Origin: Gammaproteobacteria bacterium
GTDB lineage: Bacteria; Pseudomonadota; Gammaproteobacteria; Pseudomonadales; Halieaceae
Length of the DNA stretch: 7,384 nucleotides
Assembly: GCA_002748505.1 (NCBI GenBank)
Contig: PDSN01000003.1
Coordinates: 1-7,384, forward strand
Direction: 5' to 3'
Shown: positions 1 to 5,909 of the stretch, piece by piece
How the letters are laid out: every line of letters starts with the position of its first letter
Position numbering within the stretch: the first letter of the stretch is position 1
Translations under genes and position numbers: made by a program
Notes under the pieces: model-generated
What the model was told of the DNA's origin: nothing
Seen by the model: the letters and a program-made list of their open reading frames with translations, nothing else
Databases searched by the model: none

Positions 1-3
1 CAC

Positions 4-31
4 TGACATTTGTCATACCCAAGTCCTGACA
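4..31. promoter_or_regulatory. candidate operator: TGACA-TT-TGTCA palindrome plus a further half-site
   Basis: TGACA (4-8) and TGTCA (11-15) form a perfect 5-bp inverted repeat around TT. A third copy of the half-site, TGACA, lies at 27-31, 23 bases after the first and so about two helical turns away. TTGTCA (10-15) and TGACAA (27-32) also face each other across 11 bases. NarL/LuxR-type regulators commonly bind such paired half-sites as dimers, and a DesR-type regulator is encoded 1.4 kb downstream, so autoregulation is a reasonable inference. No convincing -35/-10 pair could be placed nearby, and the left edge of the window cuts the context. Confidence 0.4.
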
Positions 32-66
32 AGCCACAGTGTTGCCAGCACACCGAAAAGTAGACA

Positions 67-112
67 CTGATCCTGCGCTCGCAAAGCGCCTCATTTAACC
101 AAAGAGGATCAG
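67..112 (+). promoter_or_regulatory. 5'-leader stem that covers the ribosome binding site of the small ORF
   Basis: CTGATCCT (67-74) is perfectly complementary to AGGATCAG (105-112), giving an 8-bp stem. Directly inside it, GCGCT (75-79) pairs with AGCGC (85-89) around a CGCAA loop, and 90-104 would be unpaired. The right arm contains most of the Shine-Dalgarno sequence GAGG (104-107) and ends three bases before the ATG at 116, so the folded form should block initiation. CCTC (89-92) could pair with GAGG (104-107) as a competing fold. Whether this acts as a thermosensor, a riboregulator or nothing at all is not shown by sequence. Confidence 0.45.
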
Positions 113-115
113 ACC

Positions 116-193
116 ATGAAACACTCTATTGTCGCCGTCGGCGTTACCGCAATCATTGCCAACGCCAGTGTCGTGCTGGCCAAACAGCAATAA
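116..193 (+). CDS. 25-residue signal-peptide-like or single-helix small protein, function unknown
   Basis: A 25-codon ORF begins MKHSI and ends VVLAKQQ before TAA at 191-193. A good Shine-Dalgarno sequence (AAGAGG, 102-107) lies 8 bases before the ATG. The product is a Lys/His-containing start followed by about 17 hydrophobic and small residues, then a charged tail. It reads like a bare Sec signal peptide (possible cleavage after VLA) or a one-helix membrane peptide. It lies in the same frame as the downstream kinase ORF, separated from it by this single stop codon. It could be a small membrane regulator of the kinase, a leader peptide, a secreted peptide precursor, the remnant of a decayed periplasmic gene, or chance. 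It is not recognised as a known family. The Shine-Dalgarno spacing and the amino-acid pattern are the only evidence for expression. Confidence 0.45.
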   Translation: MKHSIVAVGVTAIIANASVVLAKQQ

Positions 194-198
194 GTGAT

Positions 199-252
199 CA
201 CCTTGAATTTAATACCCTCTCAACTTCAAGGAAAGGGCATGTTATCAAGGTG
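199..252 (+). promoter_or_regulatory. mutually exclusive stems in the leader of the histidine kinase
   Basis: One left arm can pair with two right arms. CCTTGAA (201-207) pairs with TTCAAGG (225-231), a 7-bp stem that takes in the front of a Shine-Dalgarno-like AAGGA (228-232). Alternatively CACCTTGA (199-206) pairs with TCAAGGTG (245-252), an 8-bp stem that leaves AAGGA and the ATG at 239 in a loop. The two right arms are part of an imperfect direct repeat (TCAAGG followed by GGAAA-like bases). The arrangement would suit translational control of the kinase if it starts at 239. The stems are short, so chance is possible. Confidence 0.3.
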
Positions 253-283
253 GAAAATTTTTTTAAAAAACACGGAAACACCC

Positions 284-1411
284 ATGAACACTCTGCAATT
301 ACCTCCATTGTTCAGTCGCGACAATTACAAATGGCTGTTATTGTCACTGCTGTACTCGCTGTTTTATTTTTTACCAGCGCTGCTCGCACCAGCAGCAAAG
401 GTGACATATTGGCTGGCTATTATTATCGCTTATGCAGCCTTTATCGCGATGGCTATTTACACCGGAAAAAGTGCAACACCACAAGCACCCTATAGAATTA
501 TCGCACTGCTGGCACTGTGTTTTGCGATCAGTTTTTTCGCCCCAGGCACTAACGCCCTGTTCGGTTTTGCTGCTTTTTTTGCGGCTTATTATTTACCCCG
601 TAAAACCGCACTTGCCATTTTTTCCCTCGCTATCGGCTTAATTGTCATCGCCTTTTTATGGTGGCAGCGCCATCCATTATTTATTGGCATCGCCTGTTTT
701 CTCTGCTTTATGCTGTTTGGTTTTGGCTCGCTGCTGCGCAAAGAAATCATTCACGCTATGCACGAACAGCGCAGCGCCGATGACATTCAAAAACTCACTG
801 CCATTGCCGAACGCGAACGCATCGGCCGCGACCTGCACGATCTACTGGGGCACAGTCTGTCCAGCATCGCCTTGAAGGCAGAACTGGCGGAAAAACTGAT
901 AGCGGCAAAAAACTACAGTGACGCAGAGGCTGAAATCCACAGCGTGGCACAGCTCAGTCGGCAAGCCCTCGCACAGGTGCGAGCAAGCGTCGCGGGCCTT
1001 AAACAACGCGGCCTGATGGCCGAGCTTGACACGCTGCGCCAGTTACTGGAGTCGGCGGGCTTCGATACCCATATCGACAGCGCTACTATAGACCTCGCAG
1101 CGCTGAACCCAACACAGGAATCGGCTCTGATTATGCTCATCAAAGAAGCTGGCACCAATGTGTTGCGGCACAGCAACGGCAATCAGCTTGAACTCAAACT
1201 GTGTTGCAACGACAAAGACGTCAGCCTTCGCGTGTGGGACAATGGCAAAGCCGACGCGATAAGTGCGGGCAATGGCATTTCCGGCATGCAAAAACGCTGT
1301 CAGGACTTGAACGGCAAACTGCAAATATGCCAGGACGACAACGGCACGACCCTCACCGCGACCCTGCCCCTCTCAACCGTGGGTACAACAGGAGAACACC
1401 CCCATGATTAA
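284..1411 (+). CDS. DesK-type membrane sensor histidine kinase (HisKA_3 family)
   Basis: This kinase autophosphorylates on histidine and passes the phosphate to the regulator encoded next. From the ATG at 284 it is 375 residues long, close to the 370 of Bacillus DesK. Residues 16-150 form five or six hydrophobic segments. A cytoplasmic helix then leads to the HisKA_3 motif ERERIGRDLHDLLGHSLS (177-194), with the phospho-acceptor His at 185. The ATP-binding domain shows an N-box KEAGTNVLRHS (287-297), a G1-like DNG (319-321) and a G2 GNGISGM (329-335). The start is uncertain. ATG 239 in the same frame has the better Shine-Dalgarno (AAGGA, 6 bases away) and would add 15 residues. ATG 284 has only a weak CGGA but matches the family N-terminus, in which a short hydrophilic stretch precedes helix 1. 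An in-frame GTG also exists at 194. The 3' end overlaps the regulator by 8 bases. The natural stimulus is unknown; DesK itself senses membrane thickness and temperature. Confidence 0.93.
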   Translation: MNTLQLPPLFSRDNYKWLLLSLLYSLFYFLPALLAPAAKVTYWLAIIIAYAAFIAMAIYTGKSATPQAPYRIIALLALCFAISFFAPGTNALFGFAAFFAAYYLPRKTALAIFSLAIGLIVIAFLWWQRHPLFIGIACFLCFMLFGFGSLLRKEIIHAMHEQRSADDIQKLTAIAERERIGRDLHDLLGHSLSSIALKAELAEKLIAAKNYSDAEAEIHSVAQLSRQALAQVRASVAGLKQRGLMAELDTLRQLLESAGFDTHIDSATIDLAALNPTQESALIMLIKEAGTNVLRHSNGNQLELKLCCNDKDVSLRVWDNGKADAISAGNGISGMQKRCQDLNGKLQICQDDNGTTLTATLPLSTVGTTGEHPHD

Positions 1412-2006
1412 AGTCCTGGTAGCTGAAGACCAAGGCCTGGTATGCGGGGCGGTCAGCGCGCTGCTCAATTTGGAGCCAGACATTGAGGTGGTCGCCCAGG
1501 CTGAAGACGGTCAACAGGCACTGGCTCTGCTTGCCACACAGACTGTCGATCTGGTGCTGAGTGATATTGAAATGCCGAAAGTTACCGGACTTGAACTCGC
1601 CGAGCAGATCAAACAGCGCTACCCGGGCACCCGTATTGTGATTATGAGCACGTTTTCGCGCACGGGTTATGTGCGCCGCGCGCTGGAAATCGGCGTAGAC
1701 GGCTTTATTTTAAAGGAAGCGCCCTCAGAGGAACTGGTACAAGCCCTGCGCAAGGCCATGGCCGGGCAAAAAGTGATTTCATCGGAGCTGGCATTTAACG
1801 CCGTGGGCGAACCCGACCCCCTCAGCGACAAGGAACGCAAAGCGCTGCGCCTTGCCAGTGAGGGTCTGAAAACCCGCGAAATCGCGGAGCGTTTGTTTTT
1901 GTCAGAGGGCACCGTGCGCAATTATTTGTCGGAAGCCATCGGCAAACTCAATGCGGCCAACAGGGTGGATGCCGCGCGTATCGCAAGAAAAAAAGGCTGG
2001 CTCTGA
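1404..2006 (+). CDS. DesR-type response regulator, NarL/LuxR family
   Basis: This is a 200-residue DNA-binding regulator with a receiver domain (about 1-120) and a LuxR-type helix-turn-helix (about 138-195). The receiver has the acidic pair E8-D9, the phospho-acceptor Asp54 in SDIEMP, the switch Thr83 in MSTF, and Lys104 in LKEAP. The C-terminal domain reads PLSDKERKALRLASEGLKTREIA in its first part, then SEGTVRNYLSEAIGKL, and ends ARKKGW, very like Bacillus DesR throughout. The ATG at 1404 overlaps the kinase stop by 8 bases and has GGAG at 1391-1394, so the pair is almost certainly co-transcribed and translationally coupled. Target genes cannot be read from the window. A candidate palindromic site lies at 4-31. 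The partner kinase phosphorylating Asp54 is inferred from adjacency and family. Confidence 0.96.
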   Translation: MIKVLVAEDQGLVCGAVSALLNLEPDIEVVAQAEDGQQALALLATQTVDLVLSDIEMPKVTGLELAEQIKQRYPGTRIVIMSTFSRTGYVRRALEIGVDGFILKEAPSEELVQALRKAMAGQKVISSELAFNAVGEPDPLSDKERKALRLASEGLKTREIAERLFLSEGTVRNYLSEAIGKLNAANRVDAARIARKKGWL

Positions 2007-2231
2007 CACCCAACAAAAAGTGCCCATGCACAGGCATACGGCCTGGGCTCAACAAACAATGGACTCCGTGCAGCAGAATCTACGTCGACAAACAGACGAG
2101 AACGACTGTTGGCGATCATATAAAAAATACTGACCACCTCCGACAAAACACCAAAACCCCAGGTTGACTCTGCCAGCACCGCGAGGGAGACTGGCGGATC
2201 AACGCTCGCCATATCGCCCAAGGAAATGCTC
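2007..2231. other. 225-base gap between the regulator and the lipoprotein
   Basis: No convincing gene was seen here. A modest imperfect hairpin has CAGGC (2031-2035) pairing with GCCTG (2041-2045), flanked by GCC (2022-2024) and GGC (2046-2048). No T-run follows, so it is a poor intrinsic terminator. A TATAAA hexamer lies at 2119-2124 in an A-rich stretch, and TTGACT lies at 2164-2169. Neither has a good partner element at standard spacing. TGGCG (2192-2196) and CGCCA (2207-2211) form a small stem just upstream of the lipoprotein start. The gap size suggests the lipoprotein has its own promoter, but I cannot place it. Confidence 0.3.
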
Positions 2232-3242
2232 ATGCTCAAGCTCAAACTCCCATTCCTCGCACTGCTTGCCATGGTTACGCTGGCTGCTTGCAAAATTCAA
2301 GTGACTGTACCCGAAGGCGGGAAAGTCGTTACCGAAACAGAGAACTTTTCCTGCGCAAGTGGCAACACCTGTGAAATCTCGGTTGTGGATGTTTTCTTTG
2401 ATGAGACCTTTGTAGCCGTACCCGAGGATGGTTATACCTTTCGTCAATGGCGCAAGCGCGATCGCGGCTTATGCGGCGGCAGCGACCAGCCTTGCCGACT
2501 GTTCACCGCGGGTTTTACTGGCAATGACGCACTTCTGGCCTTCCTGAGGACCGATGAAGTGTTCTACTTAGCCCCCGTATTTGAAACGACCGATCTATCG
2601 CCCATTTCAGACGATCACGCCAGCGTTTGCTTCAATAGCGCCCTGTACCAAAACGGCACCACAGTCTCATCCAGGTATCGCGTTACCACACCGGACTACA
2701 ACACAGTCTACAACTTTGAGAACCGCATCGAAGGCACCGCAATGTTTAACGGTCAGATGGCCATGCGCCTGGTAAGCGAGCAGGCTGGCGGCAATCCCGT
2801 GGTTGCCAGCGAACTGACCTCCTATTTCACCGTGCACAATACTTACCAGTTGCGCTACTACGGCAATAAAGTGGTCACCGCCCAACCCCAGGTGGTCGAC
2901 GTGACCAACACCTTCAATGCATACAAATTGGATCGTTGGGATCTGGAGCCTGGCGAAAGCTACTCCCACAGTTACAATATCACCACGGAAACCACCCAGA
3001 ACGGGCAAACCTTCACCAACACCAGCACCCACAGCTACACCACAAGCTATCTGGGAGTGGAATCCGTCACCGTGGAAGCGGGTACATTCGATGCCTGTAA
3101 GACCGTTACCGCCAACAGCGGTGGCAGCACAGAAACCCAATGGCGGGCTGTCGGTCACGGCGTATTGCTGAAAACAGTTAACGGCAATGAGGGCATTACG
3201 CAGGAATTGGTAAGCGCCACGATTAACGGCAATCCTCTCTAA
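2232..3242 (+). CDS. outer-membrane lipoprotein with InlB B-repeat-like N-terminal domain, function unknown
   Basis: This is a predicted lipoprotein of 336 residues. I chose ATG 2232 over ATG 2226 because AAGGA (2220-2224) lies 7 bases from 2232 but only 1 base from 2226. The N-terminus (MLKLKLPF, hydrophobic run, lipobox TLAAC) gives a lipidated Cys20. The next residue is Lys, not Asp, which favours sorting to the outer membrane. Residues 21-118 resemble a divergent InlB B-repeat: V-PEGGKV, two Cys pairs (43/49 and 81/88) and the motif VPEDGYTFRQW. The rest is a beta-rich domain with WDLEPGESYS (236-245), VEAGTFDACKTV (281-292) and a terminal QWRAVGHGVLLKTV (303-316). That pattern resembles uncharacterised C-terminal domains of marine-bacterial lipoproteins. 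No catalytic motif is visible. It probably acts in the periplasm or at the cell surface. A link to the kinase-regulator pair is possible but rests only on proximity. Confidence 0.85.
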   Translation: MLKLKLPFLALLAMVTLAACKIQVTVPEGGKVVTETENFSCASGNTCEISVVDVFFDETFVAVPEDGYTFRQWRKRDRGLCGGSDQPCRLFTAGFTGNDALLAFLRTDEVFYLAPVFETTDLSPISDDHASVCFNSALYQNGTTVSSRYRVTTPDYNTVYNFENRIEGTAMFNGQMAMRLVSEQAGGNPVVASELTSYFTVHNTYQLRYYGNKVVTAQPQVVDVTNTFNAYKLDRWDLEPGESYSHSYNITTETTQNGQTFTNTSTHSYTTSYLGVESVTVEAGTFDACKTVTANSGGSTETQWRAVGHGVLLKTVNGNEGITQELVSATINGNPL

Positions 3243-3257
3243 CTGCTCTCGGGTGGA

Positions 3258-3278
3258 GGATGCTGCCACGCAGCATCC
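3258..3278 (+). terminator. 8-bp GC-rich hairpin after the lipoprotein gene, terminator-like but without a T-run
   Basis: GGATGCTG (3258-3265) pairs perfectly with CAGCATCC (3271-3278) around the loop CCACG, beginning 15 bases after the lipoprotein stop. The downstream sequence is CCATCTTAC rather than a run of T, so intrinsic termination would be weak. It may instead stabilise the 3' end of the message or mark the upstream part of the leuS leader. Confidence 0.4.
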
Positions 3279-3282
3279 CCAT

Positions 3283-3353
3283 CTTACGGCACCGCTGTAC
3301 TAACCCGGAAATTTCACCAGTACGGCGGCTACCTTACGGCGCCGCCATACTAA
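3283..3353 (+). repeat. imperfect 21-base direct repeat, 50 bases apart
   Basis: CTTACGGCACCGCTGTACTAA minus its last base is seen from 3283, the full copy ending at 3303. The second copy at 3333-3353 differs at three positions, all within ACCGCTG versus GCCGCCA. Between them lies an inverted arm, AGTACGGCGG (3319-3328). The arrangement is repeat - inverse arm - repeat, in the leader of leuS and outside any convincing coding region. It could be a short intergenic repeat family of this genome or a duplicated regulatory element. Confidence 0.7.
3292..3351 (+). promoter_or_regulatory. two mutually exclusive hairpins in the leuS leader
   Basis: The central arm AGTACGGCGG (3319-3328) can pair upstream with CCGCTGTACT (3292-3301), giving 10 continuous pairs including one G-U with a 17-base loop. 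Extended to 3329, it can instead pair downstream with GCCGCCATACT (3341-3351), giving 11 positions with one C-A mismatch and an 11-base loop. Only one can form at a time. This is the geometry of an attenuator or riboregulator, but no T-run follows either stem. The leader also lacks a T-box consensus that I can recognise. Control of leuS is therefore inference from position. Confidence 0.4.
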
Positions 3354-3367
3354 ATCGCCCCGCCTCT

Positions 3368-3391
3368 GCCCTCGCCCTCGCCCTCGCCCTC
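3368..3391 (+). repeat. hexanucleotide tandem repeat, 4 perfect copies of GCCCTC
   Basis: GCCCTC is repeated four times without a change, followed by a degenerate GCCCCA (3392-3397). It ends 54 bases before the leuS ATG. Being a six-base unit, gain or loss of copies would change leader length without changing frame. In the leuS frame it would read Ala-Leu repeated, although that part is probably not translated. Confidence 0.9.
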
Positions 3392-3445
3392 GCCCCAGCC
3401 TCGCGCGATCGACAGGCAGTATCAGCACGGAGATTTTCAGGCATC

Positions 3446-5890
3446 ATGCAGCAGCAATACGACCCCCAGAGTGTAGAGATCAACGCCCAGAACCGTTGGC
3501 AGGAACAAGGCGCGTATACCGTGCAGGCCGATGAATCACGTGAAAAATTTTACTGCCTGTCCATGTTCCCCTATCCCAGCGGCAAGCTGCATATGGGGCA
3601 TGTGCGCAACTACACCATTTCCGATGTGATCGCCCGCTACCAGCGTATGCTGGGCAAAAACGTACTCCAACCCATGGGCTGGGATGCCTTTGGCCTGCCC
3701 GCGGAAAATGCCGCCATCGCCAACAATGTGCCCCCGGCGGACTGGACCTACCAGAATATCGACCACATGCGCGATCAGCTCAAACGCATGGGGCTTGCGG
3801 TGGACTGGCAGCGCGAAATAGCCACCTGCCACCCCGAGTATTACCGCTGGGAGCAATGGTTTTTCACCCGCCTGCTGGATAAGGGGCTGGCCTACAAGAA
3901 AAAAGCGGAAGTGAACTGGTGTGACACCGACCAAACCGTACTGGCCAATGAGCAGGTGGTAGACGGCTGTTGCTGGCGCTGTGACAATCCGGTGGAACGC
4001 CGCGAGATCGACCAGTGGTTTATCCGTATCACCGATTACGCGCAGGAGTTGCTGGATGACATCGACAAACTGGAACACTGGCCGGAAAAAGTGCGCATCA
4101 TGCAACGCAACTGGATTGGCCGCTCCGAGGGTGTGAATCTGCGCTTTGGCAATGACGCAGGAGATGATCTGGAAGTCTACACCACTCGCCCCGACACCCT
4201 GATGGGCGTCACCTATGTGGCGGTGGCGCCGCAGCACCCAATGGCACAGCACGCCGCACAGCACAACGCCGAGCTCGCCGCATTCATTGAAGAGCAAAGC
4301 CATATCAAAGTGGCCGAAGCCGATATGAGCACCATGGAAAAACTCGGTGTAGATACGGGCTATACCGTGCGTCACCCCATTACTGGCGATGCTGTGCCGG
4401 TGTGGGTGGCTAACTTTGTGCTGATGTCCTACGGCTCCGGCGCGGTGATGTCGGTACCCGGCCACGATCAACGGGACTACGAATTTGCGCAAAAATACGG
4501 CTTGCCCATCGTTCAGGTCATCGAGCCAACAGGTGATGAGCCCTGCGATCTGAACGAGGCGGCGTTTGTCGAAAAAGGCCGCACCATCAACTCGGGCGAA
4601 TTTAACGGCAAAGAGTTCAATGACGCATTCGCTGCCATCGCGGATTATTTGGAAAGCAAAAACCTCGGCGAACGCACGGTGAATTTCCGCCTGCGCGACT
4701 GGGGCGTTTCTCGCCAACGCTACTGGGGCGCGCCGATTCCGGTGATTAACTGTGACAGCTGCGGCGCTGTACCCGTGCCAGAAAAAGACCTGCCGGTGGT
4801 ACTGCCCACAGAGGTAGCGTTCGAAGGTGTAGGCTCACCTCTTAAAAAAATGCCATCTTTCTATCAAGCAAGCTGCCCCAAATGCGGCGCCGACGCAAAG
4901 CGCGAGACGGACACCTTCGACACCTTTATGGAATCGTCCTGGTACTACCTGCGCTACGCCTGCCCGCGTGAAGACGGTGCAATGCTGAATGACAGCGCCA
5001 ACTACTGGGCGCCGGTGGATCAATATGTAGGCGGCATTGAACACGCCATCTTGCACCTGCTGTACGCGCGTTTTTATCACAAATTGCTGCGCGATGAAGG
5101 TCTGGTCAGCTCCGACGAACCCTTTGCGCGTTTGCTTACTCAGGGCATGGTGTTAAAAGACGGCGCCAAAATGTCCAAGTCCAAAGGCAACACCGTGGAC
5201 CCACAACCGCTGATTGAAAAATACGGCGCCGACACCGTGCGCCTGTTCAGCATGTTTGCAGCACCGCCCGAACAATCCCTGGAATGGTCCGATGCGGGCG
5301 TTGAAGGCGCACACCGCTTTTTGAAAAAACTGTGGCGCCTGGTGCATGAATTTACCGAAGCGGGTGATGCGCCTGCGCTTGACGCTGCGGCGCTGGATGA
5401 CCAACAAAAAGCGGCGCGCCGCAAAATCCACGAAACCCTGGCTAAGGTAAAAGACGACTACGGTCGCCGTCAGACCTTTAATACCGCCATCGCCGCGGTG
5501 ATGGAACTGTGCAACGAGCTGGCTAAACTCGACCAGGCACCGCAAAGTCTGGCGGTCAAGCAAGAGGGTTTAAACGCGGCCGTATTGATGCTGTTACCCA
5601 TCGTGCCGCATATTTGCCAGGAATTGTGGGGCGCTCTTGGCAACAGCGACGATGTACTGGATCAACACTGGCCAGAAGTCGACGAAAAAGCCCTGGTGCG
5701 CGATTCGCTGGAAATGGTGGTGCAGATAAAAGGTAAAGTGCGCGCGAAAATGTCTGTTCCCGCCGACGCCGATAAAGCCTCAGTCGAAGCGATGGCGCTG
5801 GCACAGGACAATGTTATCCGTCACTTGGACGGCGCGACGCCCAAGAAAATTATCGTGGTACCCGGCAAGCTGGTTAATATCGTCGTGTGA
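3446..5890 (+). CDS. leuS: leucyl-tRNA synthetase (class Ia), short form
   Basis: This enzyme charges tRNA-Leu with leucine in the cytoplasm and edits misactivated amino acids. The product is 814 residues. The ATG at 3446 begins MQQQYDPQSVE, matching the E. coli start MQEQYRPEEIE. The frame stays open 62 codons upstream, but that stretch is low-complexity and unrelated to LeuRS. The Shine-Dalgarno is indistinct (GGAG 3429-3432, 13 bases away; CAGG 3438-3441, 4 bases away). Motifs: PYPSGKLHMGH (42-52, HIGH signature), a Cys-rich zinc-type segment (159-179), the editing domain with TTRPDT (246-251) and GHDQRDYEFA (339-348, Asp344 matching the E. coli editing Asp345), CxxC pairs at 436/439 and 477/480, and KMSKS (575-579). 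The E. coli enzyme has 860 residues. The difference is mainly the leucine-specific insertion before KMSKS, reduced here to VLKDGA, as in Bacillus-type enzymes. The C-terminal tRNA-binding tail ends PGKLVNIVV. It leads the leuS-lptE-holA unit. Confidence 0.99.
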   Translation: MQQQYDPQSVEINAQNRWQEQGAYTVQADESREKFYCLSMFPYPSGKLHMGHVRNYTISDVIARYQRMLGKNVLQPMGWDAFGLPAENAAIANNVPPADWTYQNIDHMRDQLKRMGLAVDWQREIATCHPEYYRWEQWFFTRLLDKGLAYKKKAEVNWCDTDQTVLANEQVVDGCCWRCDNPVERREIDQWFIRITDYAQELLDDIDKLEHWPEKVRIMQRNWIGRSEGVNLRFGNDAGDDLEVYTTRPDTLMGVTYVAVAPQHPMAQHAAQHNAELAAFIEEQSHIKVAEADMSTMEKLGVDTGYTVRHPITGDAVPVWVANFVLMSYGSGAVMSVPGHDQRDYEFAQKYGLPIVQVIEPTGDEPCDLNEAAFVEKGRTINSGEFNGKEFNDAFAAIADYLESKNLGERTVNFRLRDWGVSRQRYWGAPIPVINCDSCGAVPVPEKDLPVVLPTEVAFEGVGSPLKKMPSFYQASCPKCGADAKRETDTFDTFMESSWYYLRYACPREDGAMLNDSANYWAPVDQYVGGIEHAILHLLYARFYHKLLRDEGLVSSDEPFARLLTQGMVLKDGAKMSKSKGNTVDPQPLIEKYGADTVRLFSMFAAPPEQSLEWSDAGVEGAHRFLKKLWRLVHEFTEAGDAPALDAAALDDQQKAARRKIHETLAKVKDDYGRRQTFNTAIAAVMELCNELAKLDQAPQSLAVKQEGLNAAVLMLLPIVPHICQELWGALGNSDDVLDQHWPEVDEKALVRDSLEMVVQIKGKVRAKMSVPADADKASVEAMALAQDNVIRHLDGATPKKIIVVPGKLVNIVV

Positions 5891-5909
5891 AGTAAAAGAG
5901 GAAGTCCCT

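Noticed and set aside
194..283. Kinase start at GTG 194 or ATG 239
   Set aside because: GTG 194 directly follows a stop codon and has no upstream Shine-Dalgarno of its own. ATG 239 has a good one and is a real alternative, but ATG 284 fits the family length and N-terminus better, so it was kept as the call.
250..495. Overlapping 81-codon frame with a hydrophobic stretch, starting at a GTG near the T7/A6 run
   Set aside because: It is a shadow of the kinase's membrane domain in another frame. The kinase frame has full family motifs and needs no frameshift.
2022..2048. Intrinsic terminator after the response regulator
   Set aside because: The stem is short and interrupted and has no following T-run. 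It is described only as a weak hairpin in the gap.
2085..2124. Sigma-70 promoter from TCGACA (2085-2090) and TATAAA (2119-2124) for the lipoprotein
   Set aside because: The spacing is 28 bases, far beyond the usual 16-18.
2667..3269. 200-codon minus-strand frame opposite the lipoprotein gene
   Set aside because: The plus-strand frame has a lipobox, a Shine-Dalgarno and recognisable domain patterns. The antisense product has none.
3260..3445. 62-codon in-frame N-terminal extension of LeuRS from ATG 3260
   Set aside because: The stretch is low-complexity and repeat-derived, the GGAGG abuts the ATG with no spacing, and homologs start at the MQQQYDP position.
3536..4717. 393-codon open frame on the minus strand inside leuS
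   Set aside because: It is antisense to the conserved catalytic and editing domains of leuS and shows no recognisable domain. Long antisense frames are common opposite GC-rich genes.
5811..5909. Upstream extension of LptE from ATG 5811
   Set aside because: It lies within the end of leuS and would bury the signal peptide. The GTG at 5910 has a strong Shine-Dalgarno and yields a standard lipoprotein signal.
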